This document shows, in pieces, positions 44,882 through 53,950 of a DNA stretch of 64,000 nucleotides. Made by a program: the position numbers and the translations under genes. The stretch's first letter is position 1; each line of letters begins with the position of its first letter. Source of the DNA: Mucilaginibacter phyllosphaerae (lineage in GTDB: Bacteria; Bacteroidota; Bacteroidia; Sphingobacteriales; Sphingobacteriaceae); contig NZ_SNQG01000001.1 of NCBI RefSeq assembly GCF_004378255.1, forward strand, positions 1 through 64,000. Direction: 5' to 3'. Below the pieces are notes generated by a model. It did not search any database and had not been told where the DNA came from. It saw only the letters and a program-made list of their open reading frames with translations.

Positions 44882-46816
44882 CTATTGCGGTTTAAAAACC
44901 ATTACAAAGCCGCCTTTAGGCATCATTTTTACTGCAACCTTATTACCCTTTTCCTCTATCACATCCCGATGGACAATTTGCCTGGGGGAGTTGCCATCGG
45001 TATAAATAGTACTACGGTACATATCATTGCTATATAAAAAGGGCAGGTTTACCATAAAGCTTTTGGCCTTATTTTCGCCATTAATACCGGCTATGTACCA
45101 ATTTTTACCTTTGCGCCTTGCTATGATTACATCTTTACCCGGTTCACCCTGTATAAGTTTGGTATCATCCCATGTATTTGGCACACCGCTTAAAAAGGCT
45201 TTCACACTGTTATCCTGTTTAAGGTATGACGAATCGCTATCTGCAAAATGCATCATGCCCGATTCAAATACCACGCTTAAAGCCAGCTCATGCGTATTGG
45301 TGGTAGTATGCGGGTGGTCCTTGTAGTCAGAAAAAGTTACCGGTGTATAGTCCATAGAACCGGCCACATTGCGGGTAAATACAAAAACGGTGTTATACTG
45401 CGCTGCATCCATAGCAAACTCTGTAGAGCCGTAATTTTCTGCACCACGCACTGCTTCCATAGATAGCAGGTTAGGATAAGTGCGGGCCCATCCGCGCGGC
45501 AAGGTGCAACCGTGAAAGATAACCATGATCTGTTCTTTGGCTGCATCCTTTAAAATATCCTGGCACAGCTGCATAACATTTTGCTTATCGCTGTCAAAAA
45601 AATCAACCTTAATAGCCTTAACTCCCCAGGTATGTAGTTTCTTCAACTCTGCCTTACGCGCATTTGGGTTAAACATCAAATCGCGGGGCTGCTCGGTAAC
45701 GTTATTATAGGGCCCGCCCGAATTATACCAAAAAGTAAGTTTTACATTTTTTTGTCTGGCATATTTTACCAGATCGAATATGGTGCGGCCTGTTGTTGGA
45801 ATATTCCAGTTGGCATCCACTAAAGAATATTCCCATTTCATTTTTGCAGCAAGGTCTACAAAACGTTTCATGGTGGTTATATTACGGCTGCTTGCATGGT
45901 CGCTCCACCAGCTCCATGATGACCGGCCCGGTTCAACCCACGATACATCGCCTATTACATTTGGCTGCGCCAGGTGGCTCACCATAGCCGATTGTACTAT
46001 TACCCCCGGATTTTTACCTGCAATAATTAAACGCCAGGCCGTTGCAAACGGCGTTTTTGCTGTAGGATAAACACTTCCCTTCCCTAAACTTTCGGCTGCC
46101 ATCGGGAATGCCAGTTTATAGACACCATTATCGCAGTTTTGCTGCAAATGCATAGCTGCATTATCGCCGTTAGTATTGCTCTCTGATATAAAAAGCCAAT
46201 GATCTTTGGTATGGAACAAGGCCGGGAAAGCCCAACCTAAGCTATCCGTTGCGGCTGTGCCCGCAGGTATGCCGTTTTTGTAGATATTTTCATAAGCGGG
46301 ATCTTTATCATAAGGCATTATCCAGGCGGCCGCTTCCGGAATGGCAAATTCTGTATACTCTTTAATTATGGTATAGGTTTTTGCCGAATCGGGAAAACGG
46401 TAACGAAAGGCCACACCATCGTTAAAAGCGCGCATTTCAACCGTGATGTTACTTTTATTGCTGTTGGCAAAAGTAACGCTTGCCTGGTTGGCAGTTGCAT
46501 GGTAAATATGATATTTACCGGTAGGCAGGGTGTAAATCTCATTGATCTTACGTTTTTGCTCGTTCACAAACCTCAGGCCACCGGCAAACTTCTCGGTAGT
46601 ACTCTCTACCCCTAATTTAGACCGGCGTACAATTTCGGCGCCGGCATCCTGCACATTGTAACTCAGGCTGCCGTTTTTCAGTTGCAGATTAATTTGCAGG
46701 GAGTTATCGGGCGAGTACACCTTCCATTCTTTTACGGGTGCCTGGGCATTTACCTGCGCTAAAAAAACAATGCTTAGAATAAAGACTACACTAAGTTTTT
46801 TTAAATTTTCAATCAT
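44882..46816 (-). CDS. GH97 glycoside hydrolase (SusB-like)
   Basis: The likely start is the ATG at 46816 (MIENLKKLSVVFILSIVFLAQ), giving a proper signal peptide ending VNAQ; the longer reading adds nine residues. The N-terminal beta-sandwich (about 25-280) is followed by a TIM barrel with SLVDANWNIP, VKAIKVDFFDSDKQ and MVIFHGCTLPRGWARTYPNLLSMEAVRGAENYG. A C-terminal beta domain closes it. GH97 enzymes are Ca-dependent alpha-glucosidases (inverting) or alpha-galactosidases (retaining). The Glu/Asp pattern was not resolved enough to choose. It is a lone gene with its own terminator. Confidence 0.92.
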   Translation of the reverse strand: MIENLKKLSVVFILSIVFLAQVNAQAPVKEWKVYSPDNSLQINLQLKNGSLSYNVQDAGAEIVRRSKLGVESTTEKFAGGLRFVNEQKRKINEIYTLPTGKYHIYHATANQASVTFANSNKSNITVEMRAFNDGVAFRYRFPDSAKTYTIIKEYTEFAIPEAAAWIMPYDKDPAYENIYKNGIPAGTAATDSLGWAFPALFHTKDHWLFISESNTNGDNAAMHLQQNCDNGVYKLAFPMAAESLGKGSVYPTAKTPFATAWRLIIAGKNPGVIVQSAMVSHLAQPNVIGDVSWVEPGRSSWSWWSDHASSRNITTMKRFVDLAAKMKWEYSLVDANWNIPTTGRTIFDLVKYARQKNVKLTFWYNSGGPYNNVTEQPRDLMFNPNARKAELKKLHTWGVKAIKVDFFDSDKQNVMQLCQDILKDAAKEQIMVIFHGCTLPRGWARTYPNLLSMEAVRGAENYGSTEFAMDAAQYNTVFVFTRNVAGSMDYTPVTFSDYKDHPHTTTNTHELALSVVFESGMMHFADSDSSYLKQDNSVKAFLSGVPNTWDDTKLIQGEPGKDVIIARRKGKNWYIAGINGENKAKSFMVNLPFLYSNDMYRSTIYTDGNSPRQIVHRDVIEEKGNKVAVKMMPKGGFVMVFKPQ

Positions 46817-46989
46817 TAATTTACAGATACGAAGTTTGAACAATAAATAATTAATCAGCGTTTACGCACATTACTTGTGTAAGTTACATATGGCCTGCTA
46901 TTATTACAAATAGATAGCTTATTAGTTACATAATGGCGGGTTTTATCTTTTTACCTGCTAAATTTAGCAAGGACGGCTGACTTACTTTT

Positions 46990-47382
46990 TTATCCCTGCA
47001 CCTGAAAAAGCTGGATGAGGTTACCACAGGTATCATTAAATACGGCCTGTATAACCGGGCCGGATGCTTGAGGGGCCGATTTAAAAGCTACCCCCAACCC
47101 CGTAAGTTTGTCATATTCTGCCTGTATATCATCAACATTAAATGCTGCGGCAGGGATGTTTTGCTCAAACAATGCTGCCTGGTAAGTTTTGGCAATAGGG
47201 TTATTGTTAGGTTCCAGCAGTAGTTCTACACCGTTTGGTGCATCCGGCGATACAACAGTTATAAATTTAAACTCGCCCATATCCAGGTTCATTTTGGTTT
47301 GGAAACCTAAAATATCGGTGTAAAACTTATGCGCCGTTTCAGGGTCGTGCACAAAAACACTGGTTAGTTTTATTTTTAGCAT
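46990..47382 (-). CDS. VOC (glyoxalase-fold) protein
   Basis: I prefer the ATG at 47382 (MLKIKLTSVFVHDPETAHKFYTD), the canonical family start; the longer reading from 47412 overlaps the DUF4199 gene by 11 bp. The protein has about 130 residues with paired beta-alpha-beta-beta-beta modules, LLLEPNNNPIAKTY and a closing NDTCGNLIQLFQV. The substrate is unknown. It lies 19 bp downstream of the DUF4199 gene and is likely its operon partner. Confidence 0.9.
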   Translation of the reverse strand: MLKIKLTSVFVHDPETAHKFYTDILGFQTKMNLDMGEFKFITVVSPDAPNGVELLLEPNNNPIAKTYQAALFEQNIPAAAFNVDDIQAEYDKLTGLGVAFKSAPQASGPVIQAVFNDTCGNLIQLFQVQG

Positions 47383-47401
47383 GGTATATAATTTATGTAA
47401 A

Positions 47402-47944
47402 TTATGGTGCAATTACAATAGTGCCATTATTGGCTTTACGCTTTAAGATCAATGCAGATATCAAAGATACAACAAGCCCCACCGGCAATATCTCCATGTA
47501 AGTTAAAAGCACTACACCTAAAAACGAATTGTACATACTTTGCATAGATCTGATCTGTTTGATCTTGTCGGCAACCTCCGCTGCACCGGCACCGCTGGCT
47601 TGTGCCTTTTGAATAACGTGCAGGGTATATTTATCCATAAAATCGGGAATGAAGGCATAATAATCAACCAGCCAGGCCGCTACATACATGGTTGATGCTA
47701 CAAGCGATATGTACACACCTATTTTAAAAGCTTTACCAAAGCTAATAAAACCGTTGCCTTGTTTATCCCTATAGCTTTTTATACCTACAAATATAAGCGA
47801 AAAGGCCAATATCATAGATGCATAGCCCAACAGCATGTTCCCCTCAAAATTACCGCTGCTGTAGCACCCTGCTATCGATACCAGCATACTTGCCGATACG
47901 ATACAGCCGGCAATCAATCCAAATACAATTACAATTTTTTTCAT
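47402..47944 (-). CDS. DUF4199 membrane protein
   Basis: This 180-residue protein has four predicted transmembrane helices (about 5-25, 33-53, 70-92, 143-168) and an extracytoplasmic or cytoplasmic loop, IPDFMDKYTLHVIQKAQAS. The pattern matches DUF4199 of Bacteroidota. The function is unknown. A membrane LuxR regulator gene lies 113 bp upstream on the same strand and a VOC gene lies downstream. Confidence 0.88.
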   Translation of the reverse strand: MKKIVIVFGLIAGCIVSASMLVSIAGCYSSGNFEGNMLLGYASMILAFSLIFVGIKSYRDKQGNGFISFGKAFKIGVYISLVASTMYVAAWLVDYYAFIPDFMDKYTLHVIQKAQASGAGAAEVADKIKQIRSMQSMYNSFLGVVLLTYMEILPVGLVVSLISALILKRKANNGTIVIAP

Positions 47945-48057
47945 CGTGCAGTTATTTATGTTTAGGTTTCAAATTTGAGTTAACAGGCTCATATTCGGCT
48001 CATACTTTAGGGTGATTTTTAATGAATGCGCTGTTGTTGACAAGTTTTACGCTGTTG

Positions 48058-48516
48058 TTAAGGTATCAGATTAAGGTTTTTTGCTTTATCAACCGCCTGT
48101 GTACGACGTTGCACTTCCAGCTTTTCAAATATTTTTGAAGAGTGGGTTTTGATGGTATTGAGCGATACAAACAAGCGGTCGGCAATATTTTGGTTGCTTA
48201 AACCCTGTGCCATTAATTGTAATACTTCCAGTTCGCGTTTACTTATACCCAGGCGGGCAAGCTGCACTTCGTCCAAAATAAAGTCAGTGCTTTTTACAGG
48301 TACCTGTTTTTCTATAACAACAGTTTTAGGATTAGTTAATTTAACCGCCAGCCAGATCCCCAAAAGCGTAAATAATATTGCTAAAGCGCCGGCGTAAATT
48401 TCAAAAGCATAATCGGTAATTATAAACCGCCACTCCAGCCATTTCATCAGTAACAACAAAACAGCCAGCGAAAAGCCATAAATTAAAACAGACCTGTATC
48501 GTGCCAGTAAAACCAA
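48058..48516 (-). CDS. Membrane-anchored LuxR-type regulator
   Basis: The protein has 152 residues. Two transmembrane helices (about 9-27 and 37-60) are followed by a short linker. The GerE/LuxR helix-turn-helix at about 90-150 contains GISKRELEVLQLMAQGLSNQ and NTIKTHSSKIFEKL. There is no receiver or ligand domain, so the membrane part itself must sense or localise. It probably controls the DUF4199-VOC genes just downstream. Its start at 48516 is close to an AT-rich stretch without a clear consensus promoter. Confidence 0.88.
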   Translation of the reverse strand: MVLLARYRSVLIYGFSLAVLLLLMKWLEWRFIITDYAFEIYAGALAILFTLLGIWLAVKLTNPKTVVIEKQVPVKSTDFILDEVQLARLGISKRELEVLQLMAQGLSNQNIADRLFVSLNTIKTHSSKIFEKLEVQRRTQAVDKAKNLNLIP

Positions 48517-48597
48517 AATTATTTACGCTTAAATTGTAATAATAAAATAAGGTAATTTGCAGCGTAAATTCAAAAAAAGAGTTTAAATTTTATATAC

Positions 48598-49068
48598 CTA
48601 AACTTTTTTTGATAAGGTGCTTAAAGGCAGGTACACACCAGTAAATACAATAACCAGGGCTATCAGGTCCATCAGGGTAACACCATCGTTAGCCGTAAAA
48701 TGGAAAATAGTGAACATTTCGAAATAAGGCGGGGCGGGCATAATAATCATGGCCATACCAAGGGTTATCATCACAACACCAATCAATACCAGCAGATACT
48801 TTTTTATTTTTTCAAAATCAATTTGTTTTTGCGGTGCTTTTTTATGCAACTGGTGCCCTGTAAGTAACAATTCCAAATCATTGGGCACAGCAGGGTTATT
48901 TTTATTGCTATGGCCAGCAGGTATTACTTCGTCAAAAGCTTTATTTATTTTTTGTTGTATGTTTTTAGCATCGCCGGCATCAACCGGTTCATTCTGTAAT
49001 AAAACAATCAACTCTTCGGCCTTTAGCTTCCACAACCCCGCCTCGCTATTAACTTGTTTACCCTTCAA
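48598..49068 (-). CDS. Two-helix membrane protein of unknown family
   Basis: The protein has 156 residues. The N-terminal cytoplasmic helical part (about 1-80) contains LELLLTGHQLHKKAPQKQIDFEKIKK. Two membrane helices follow (about 90-110 and 130-150), joined by a Pro-rich loop PAPPYFEMFTIFHF. Not recognised. It is divergent from the glycosyltransferase pair. Confidence 0.6.
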   Translation of the reverse strand: MKGKQVNSEAGLWKLKAEELIVLLQNEPVDAGDAKNIQQKINKAFDEVIPAGHSNKNNPAVPNDLELLLTGHQLHKKAPQKQIDFEKIKKYLLVLIGVVMITLGMAMIIMPAPPYFEMFTIFHFTANDGVTLMDLIALVIVFTGVYLPLSTLSKKV

Positions 49069-49140
49069 AGTATTAAATGATTAGATAATGCTTAACTTTT
49101 GCTAATATTATGCCTTTAAAATATCCTTTAAATATACTAC

Positions 49141-50064
49141 ATGAAAAGAGTATCTGTTGTTACAATTAATTTTAACCAGGACAAAATTACAGAGGAACTT
49201 TTAGTATCAATTGCCCAAACAAATACTTATGATAACCTGGAGGTGATTGTTGTAGATAACGGCAGCACGGTAAATCCCATCCCGCTTTGGACAGATAAAT
49301 ATCCCGATGTTAAATTCATCCGGTCGGAAAACAACCTGGGTTTTTCTGGCGGTAACAATATAGGCATTGCACAGGCTACCGGCGACTATTATTTTTTAGT
49401 GAATAACGATACAGAGTTTAGCCCGGGGCTGGTACAAAAACTGGTAGATATTTTGGATACGCACCCACAGGTAGGCATTATATCGCCTAAGCTGGTTTAT
49501 GATTTTAACAGGAGCATCATACAATATGTAGGCTTTACCCAAATTGATTATTATACTTGCCGTAACCAGGCAGTAGGTAAAAACGAGAAAGATACCGGCC
49601 AGTATGATAACTTGCTTGGCCAAACCGGCTACTGCCATGGCGGCGCTATGATGGTAAAGAAAGAAACCTGCGAAAAAGCCGGATTAATGGCCGACAACTT
49701 TTTTATTTATTACGAAGAGGTTGACTGGGGCGAACGCATCAATAAAGCAGGCTACCAGGCCTGGGTACGCGGCGATGCCGTTATATACCACAAGGAATCG
49801 ATGACGGTGGGTAAAAACAGCCCGTTTAAAGAGTATTTTATGAACCGTAACCGCATCCTGTTCATCCGCCATAATGCGCCAGCTTTTAAGGCTTTTGTAT
49901 TTTATATTTATTTTATGCTGATGGTGGTACCGCGAAACGTTATAAAATATATTAAAGAAAAAAGATATAATTTTATCAGCGTTCTCTTTCGCGCTATCTG
50001 GTGGAACATCACACATCGCAAAACCAGTACTAAATTAGGTTACACCATAAATAAAGTTTCATGA
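49141..50064 (+). CDS. Family 2 glycosyltransferase (rhamnosyltransferase-like)
   Basis: This 307-residue GT-A enzyme opens with VVTINFNQDKITEELL, then VIVVDNGST, ENNLGFSGGNNIGI and the metal site VNNDTEF. A GGAMMVKKETCEKAG segment and FIYYEEVDWGERI complete the WbbL/rhamnosyltransferase-type signature. A C-terminal hydrophobic helix (about 255-275) may tether it to the membrane. It probably adds a sugar during exopolysaccharide or O-antigen assembly. The stop overlaps the start of the next gene by 4 bp (ATGA). Confidence 0.92.
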   Translation: MKRVSVVTINFNQDKITEELLVSIAQTNTYDNLEVIVVDNGSTVNPIPLWTDKYPDVKFIRSENNLGFSGGNNIGIAQATGDYYFLVNNDTEFSPGLVQKLVDILDTHPQVGIISPKLVYDFNRSIIQYVGFTQIDYYTCRNQAVGKNEKDTGQYDNLLGQTGYCHGGAMMVKKETCEKAGLMADNFFIYYEEVDWGERINKAGYQAWVRGDAVIYHKESMTVGKNSPFKEYFMNRNRILFIRHNAPAFKAFVFYIYFMLMVVPRNVIKYIKEKRYNFISVLFRAIWWNITHRKTSTKLGYTINKVS

Positions 50065-51236
50065 TAACGGCCCTTTGGATAAGCCTTTTTTTTGTTGCCT
50101 ACACTTTTGTAGGTTATGGTTTTTTGCTGTACTTTATTATAAAAATAAAACGCGCATTTAAGGGCAAGCCCGTTATCCCCGTTGTTGATGATACGGACCT
50201 GCCTACCTGCACCCTGGTTGTTGCAGCCTACAACGAAGAACATTTTATAGCGCAGAAAATAGCCAATAGTTTAGAGCTGAATTACCCCGCAAGCAAACTT
50301 AAATTTGTTTTTGTAACCGATGGATCAGTTGATAAAACGGCTGATATAATAGCGCTGCACCCGCAAATACAACTACTGCATCGCCCGGAGCGTGCCGGTA
50401 AAATTGCTGCCGTGCACCGTGCAATGGAATACGTAGATACTGAGGTAGTGGTATTTACCGATGCCAATACCTTTTTAAACGCCGATGCAATTACACGCAT
50501 TTGCCGCCATTACAGCGATAAAACTGTTGGCGCCGTAGCCGGTGAAAAACGCGTACAGATTGATGCAAATGCCGATGCCAGTGCCGCAGGCGAAGGTTTT
50601 TACTGGAAATATGAGTCGGCATTGAAGAAATGGGACTCGGAATTATATTCGGTAGTAGGTGCCGCGGGCGAATTGTTTAGCGTACGCCGCAGCCTGTACC
50701 AGGATGTACCTGCCGATACCGTGCTGGATGACTTTATGATATCTATGCTGATTGCCAACCAGGGTTACCGCATTATTTATGAGCCCGAGGCCTATGCGCT
50801 GGAAACCGCATCAGAAAACGTATGTGAAGAGTTGAAACGGAAGATCCGTATTGCTGCGGGCGGCATTCAATCCATCCTGCGTTTAAAGGGTTTGCTGCTG
50901 CCGTTTAAGTTCCCGGTGTTATCTTTTCAATACATCAGCCACCGCGTATTAAGGTGGACGGTTACCCCTTTCTTTTTAATACTGGCATTCATCACTAATT
51001 TTGCCGTGGCCTTTGCAGAAAAGGGTGTATTTTATGAATTACTTTTTGCAGCCCAGGTGCTGTTTTACTTGCTAGCAATATTAGGCTTTATGATGGAGAA
51101 ACGGCATATACGCATAAAGGCCTTATTTATCCCCTATTATTTTTGTGTAATGAATTATGCCGTTTTAGCGGGTATCATCCGGTATTTTACCAAAAAACAA
51201 AGCTCGGTTTGGGAAAAAGCGCAACGTAAAATGTAA
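50061..51236 (+). CDS. Membrane family 2 glycosyltransferase (BcsA/hyaluronan-synthase-like)
   Basis: This 391-residue processive-type GT2 has an N-terminal helix (about 2-24). The catalytic domain contains TLVVAAYNEEHFI, FVTDGSVDKTADI, VVFTDANTF and the acceptor/gating segment VVGAAGELFSVRRSLY. VLDDFMISMLIANQG has the acidic catalytic pair, followed by an RKIRIAAGG motif in the QxxRW position. Three C-terminal membrane helices follow. It is translationally coupled to the preceding GT2, so both likely build the same surface polysaccharide. Confidence 0.92.
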   Translation: MITALWISLFFVAYTFVGYGFLLYFIIKIKRAFKGKPVIPVVDDTDLPTCTLVVAAYNEEHFIAQKIANSLELNYPASKLKFVFVTDGSVDKTADIIALHPQIQLLHRPERAGKIAAVHRAMEYVDTEVVVFTDANTFLNADAITRICRHYSDKTVGAVAGEKRVQIDANADASAAGEGFYWKYESALKKWDSELYSVVGAAGELFSVRRSLYQDVPADTVLDDFMISMLIANQGYRIIYEPEAYALETASENVCEELKRKIRIAAGGIQSILRLKGLLLPFKFPVLSFQYISHRVLRWTVTPFFLILAFITNFAVAFAEKGVFYELLFAAQVLFYLLAILGFMMEKRHIRIKALFIPYYFCVMNYAVLAGIIRYFTKKQSSVWEKAQRKM

Positions 51237-51241
51237 CTGAG

Positions 51242-51964
51242 CTACTTCCCTATTGCGTATTTTATCCCGCCAAGCAAATGCTTTAAATAAAGCGGATCTG
51301 CATACGATGCATCCGTATGCCCAAGCTCGGTATAGAATGCACGGCCGCCATCGTAATTGTGGTACCAGGCCATCGGGTGATTGTCGCCGTTTTCGCCGCC
51401 GGTGTAGCTTTTTTCATCAATTTTTATCAGTACGTGCAAGTCGTCGCTTATCCATTTGTAATTATACCACTCATCAAAACGGCGCCAGGTAGCCGGCAAA
51501 TGTTTGGTTGCAATAAAACTACGGTCAACAACTTGCAGATCAGCATCCTGCTGTTTAGGATGGCTTTTAAAGTAAGCGCCAACCAATTTGCCATACCAGG
51601 GCCAGTCGTACTCGGTATCGGTAGCAGCATGTACCCCAACAAACCCGTGTCCTGCCTGTATATATTTTTCAAAGGCAGTTTGCTGCTCGTTGTTCAGCAC
51701 ATCGCCGGTAGTGCTTAAAAAAATAACCGCAGCATACTGTTTTAAATTATCTGCCGTAAATTTATCTGCATTGGTGGTGGTATCCACATCAAAGTTATTT
51801 TGTGTGCCCAGCTTTATAATGGCTGGTGCGCCTACTGCAATAGATTGGTGATGGAACCCTGCTGTTTTACAAAAAACAAGCACTTTGGGTTTGGGTTTAG
51901 CAAAACTTACAAGCCCTAAAAAACAGCCAAGTAAAATGATGGCCAGTATATTTTTGATTTTCAT
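51242..51964 (-). CDS. ThuA domain protein
   Basis: This 240-residue secreted protein has a signal peptide (1-22) and the class I glutamine amidotransferase-like ThuA fold: KVLVFCKTAGFHHQS, VIFLSTTGDVL, GFVGVHAATDTEY, WYGKLVGAYFKSHP and FYTELGHTDASY. ThuA proteins are linked to trehalose and other keto-sugar metabolism. It lies downstream of a GMC oxidoreductase gene on the same strand, separated by 133 bp that include a heptanucleotide array. Confidence 0.92.
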   Translation of the reverse strand: MKIKNILAIILLGCFLGLVSFAKPKPKVLVFCKTAGFHHQSIAVGAPAIIKLGTQNNFDVDTTTNADKFTADNLKQYAAVIFLSTTGDVLNNEQQTAFEKYIQAGHGFVGVHAATDTEYDWPWYGKLVGAYFKSHPKQQDADLQVVDRSFIATKHLPATWRRFDEWYNYKWISDDLHVLIKIDEKSYTGGENGDNHPMAWYHNYDGGRAFYTELGHTDASYADPLYLKHLLGGIKYAIGK

Positions 51965-52027
51965 AATGTATGAATCAGCATTTTTAGCATTAAAGAATTT
52001 GCAGAATTATTAACTTAACATAAGTAT

Positions 52028-52099
52028 TTTCACCTTTCACCTTTCACCTTTCACCTTTCACCTTTCACCTTTCACCTTTCACCTTTCACCTTTCACCTT
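52028..52099. repeat. Heptanucleotide tandem repeat TTTCACC, about 10 copies
   Basis: 72 bp of uninterrupted TTTCACC units (GGTGAAA on the minus strand), starting at the last bases of the GMC oxidoreductase gene and ending 64 bp upstream of the ThuA start. It is outside coding sequence apart from the overlap with the GMC stop codon. Confidence 0.95.
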
Positions 52100-53807
52100 A
52101 AATATTCCCCTTCTTCAGTTCATCTGCTGCAAAGTTTGCGGCACGGGCAGTTAAAGCCATATAGGTAAGCGACGGGTTTTGGCAGGCAGACGACGTCATG
52201 CAGGCGCCATCGGTCACGAATACATTTTTAGCATCCCAAACCTGGTTATTGCCATTCAACACCGATGTTTTTGGATCGCGGCCCATACGCGCCGTGCCCA
52301 TCTCATGGATGCCATCGCCAATGTTGTGGCCGCTGTCATGCGTTTCTACATTTTTAACACCGGCGGCTTCCAGCATTGCTTTAGCTTCTTTTACAATATC
52401 TATACGCATTTTACGCTCATTATCCTTAATCTCGGCATCCATAGAAAGTACCGGCAAGCCCCATTTATCTTTAACGGTTTTATCAAGGGTTATCTTATTT
52501 TCATGGTAAGGCAATAACTCACCAAAGCCACCGATGCCTATGCGCCAGCCACCCGGTTCTGATAAGGCATCTTTATACTCTCCGCCTAAATTTAATTCGG
52601 CAATATCACGGCTCCATCCGTTGCGGCTTGCCCCGCCCTGGTAACCAAAGCCGCGCAGGTAATCGCGTTTATCATTGCCAATATTAGCAAAACGTACTAC
52701 ATAAGTACCGTTTGCACGGCGGCCATAATAGTATTTATCCTCATAACCTTCCACATCACCGCTGGCGCCAAGGTTGTAATGATGGTCCATAATGTTGTGG
52801 CCCAGTTCGCCGCTGCTACTGCCCAAGCCACCTTCCCATATGTCTGTAGCCGAATTCATTAACACCCATGCACTGTTTAATGCTGAAGCATTTACAAAAA
52901 CCACTTTAGCATAAAACTCATAGGTTTGGTTAGTAACAGCATCCAATACCTCTACCCCTTTGGCTTTTTGAGTATCTTTATCATATAATATTTTGGTAAC
53001 GATAGATTGCGGCCTAACGGTAAGGTTGCCTGTGCGCAATGCAGCCGGCAAAGTAGATGATTGCGTACTAAAATAGCCGCCGAACGGGCAACCCTCCCAG
53101 CACCTATTTCTGAACTGGCAGGCCGTACGATAAGGGATAGGCTGGGTTAAATTAGCTACCCGGCCAATTATCATATGCCTGCCAAATTGCTTTTTAATAC
53201 TTGCGGCTACATCTTTCTCTACCCAGTTCAGATCCATCGGTGGTAAAAAATGGCCATCGGGCAGGTTGGGTATCCCTTCGATAGAGCCGCTGATACCTGC
53301 AAATTTTTCGGCATGCTCATACCAGGGGGCAATATCTTTATATCGGATAGGCCAGTCAATCGCCCAGCCGTCTTTTGCATTTGCTTCAAAGTCAAGGTCG
53401 CTCCAGCGGTAGCTTTGGCGCCCCCACAAAATAGAGCGGCCGCCCAAACGGTAAGATCGCCACCAGTTAAATGGCTTTACCTCGGTATATGGCGCGTCCT
53501 TTTCATTTGTCCAGGCATCCATTACAGCCTCCTGCGCGCCCCAGTTGCGCGAAATTACCGGGCGCTGCTTGCGCTGCTCCTGTGTTACATTACCGCGATG
53601 CTCAAAATCCCATGGGTTATAGTTGGCTGTTTTGTAATCTTTTATATGTTCGTAGTTAGCGCCGCGTTCCAGCATAATGGTTTTCAGGCCGCGTTCGGTA
53701 AGCTCTTTGGCAGCCCAGCCGCCGCTAATGCCAGATCCAACCACTATTGCATCGTAAGTATTGTTGGCCGTAGCCTTGCCATTTAAATTTGGTGCGTTTA
53801 CTAACAT
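52098..53807 (-). CDS. GMC-family oxidoreductase
   Basis: This 569-residue FAD-dependent dehydrogenase has the N-terminal dinucleotide fold DAIVVGSGISGGWAAKELTERG with LERG at the end of beta-2. The active region has GRSILWGRQSY and a Cys-rich CQFRNRCWEGCPFGGY. The C-terminal GMC_oxred_C has GDGIHEMGTARMG (His), NVFVTDGACMTSSACQNPSLT. Such proteins oxidise sugars or alcohols, often with a small gluconate-dehydrogenase-like subunit encoded upstream; that subunit gene is absent here. It probably shares a transcript with the ThuA gene. Confidence 0.93.
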   Translation of the reverse strand: MLVNAPNLNGKATANNTYDAIVVGSGISGGWAAKELTERGLKTIMLERGANYEHIKDYKTANYNPWDFEHRGNVTQEQRKQRPVISRNWGAQEAVMDAWTNEKDAPYTEVKPFNWWRSYRLGGRSILWGRQSYRWSDLDFEANAKDGWAIDWPIRYKDIAPWYEHAEKFAGISGSIEGIPNLPDGHFLPPMDLNWVEKDVAASIKKQFGRHMIIGRVANLTQPIPYRTACQFRNRCWEGCPFGGYFSTQSSTLPAALRTGNLTVRPQSIVTKILYDKDTQKAKGVEVLDAVTNQTYEFYAKVVFVNASALNSAWVLMNSATDIWEGGLGSSSGELGHNIMDHHYNLGASGDVEGYEDKYYYGRRANGTYVVRFANIGNDKRDYLRGFGYQGGASRNGWSRDIAELNLGGEYKDALSEPGGWRIGIGGFGELLPYHENKITLDKTVKDKWGLPVLSMDAEIKDNERKMRIDIVKEAKAMLEAAGVKNVETHDSGHNIGDGIHEMGTARMGRDPKTSVLNGNNQVWDAKNVFVTDGACMTSSACQNPSLTYMALTARAANFAADELKKGNI

Positions 53808-53939
53808 TTTTTTACAGGATTTTATCCGGCAACCGGGCCGGTTTTTTTAATTGGTTTAACAATACTATTAATTAATGGTCAATAAATCAATTGTAATTTA
53901 AACAATTTATACATCTTTAAAATTTACGTGTCAATAGTT

Positions 53940-53947
53940 TACATTTG
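53940..53947 (+). promoter_or_regulatory. -7 element directly before the MOSC gene
   Basis: TACATTTG matches TAnnTTTG and ends 3 nt before the preferred ATG (53951). A TTTA sequence sits about 20 bp upstream. The transcript would be leaderless. Confidence 0.45.
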
Positions 53948-53950
53948 TTT

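Noticed and set aside
53250..53786. 178-residue plus-strand frame opposite the GMC oxidoreductase gene
   Set aside because: The minus frame has full GMC motifs; the plus frame is a shadow without a recognisable domain or start signal.
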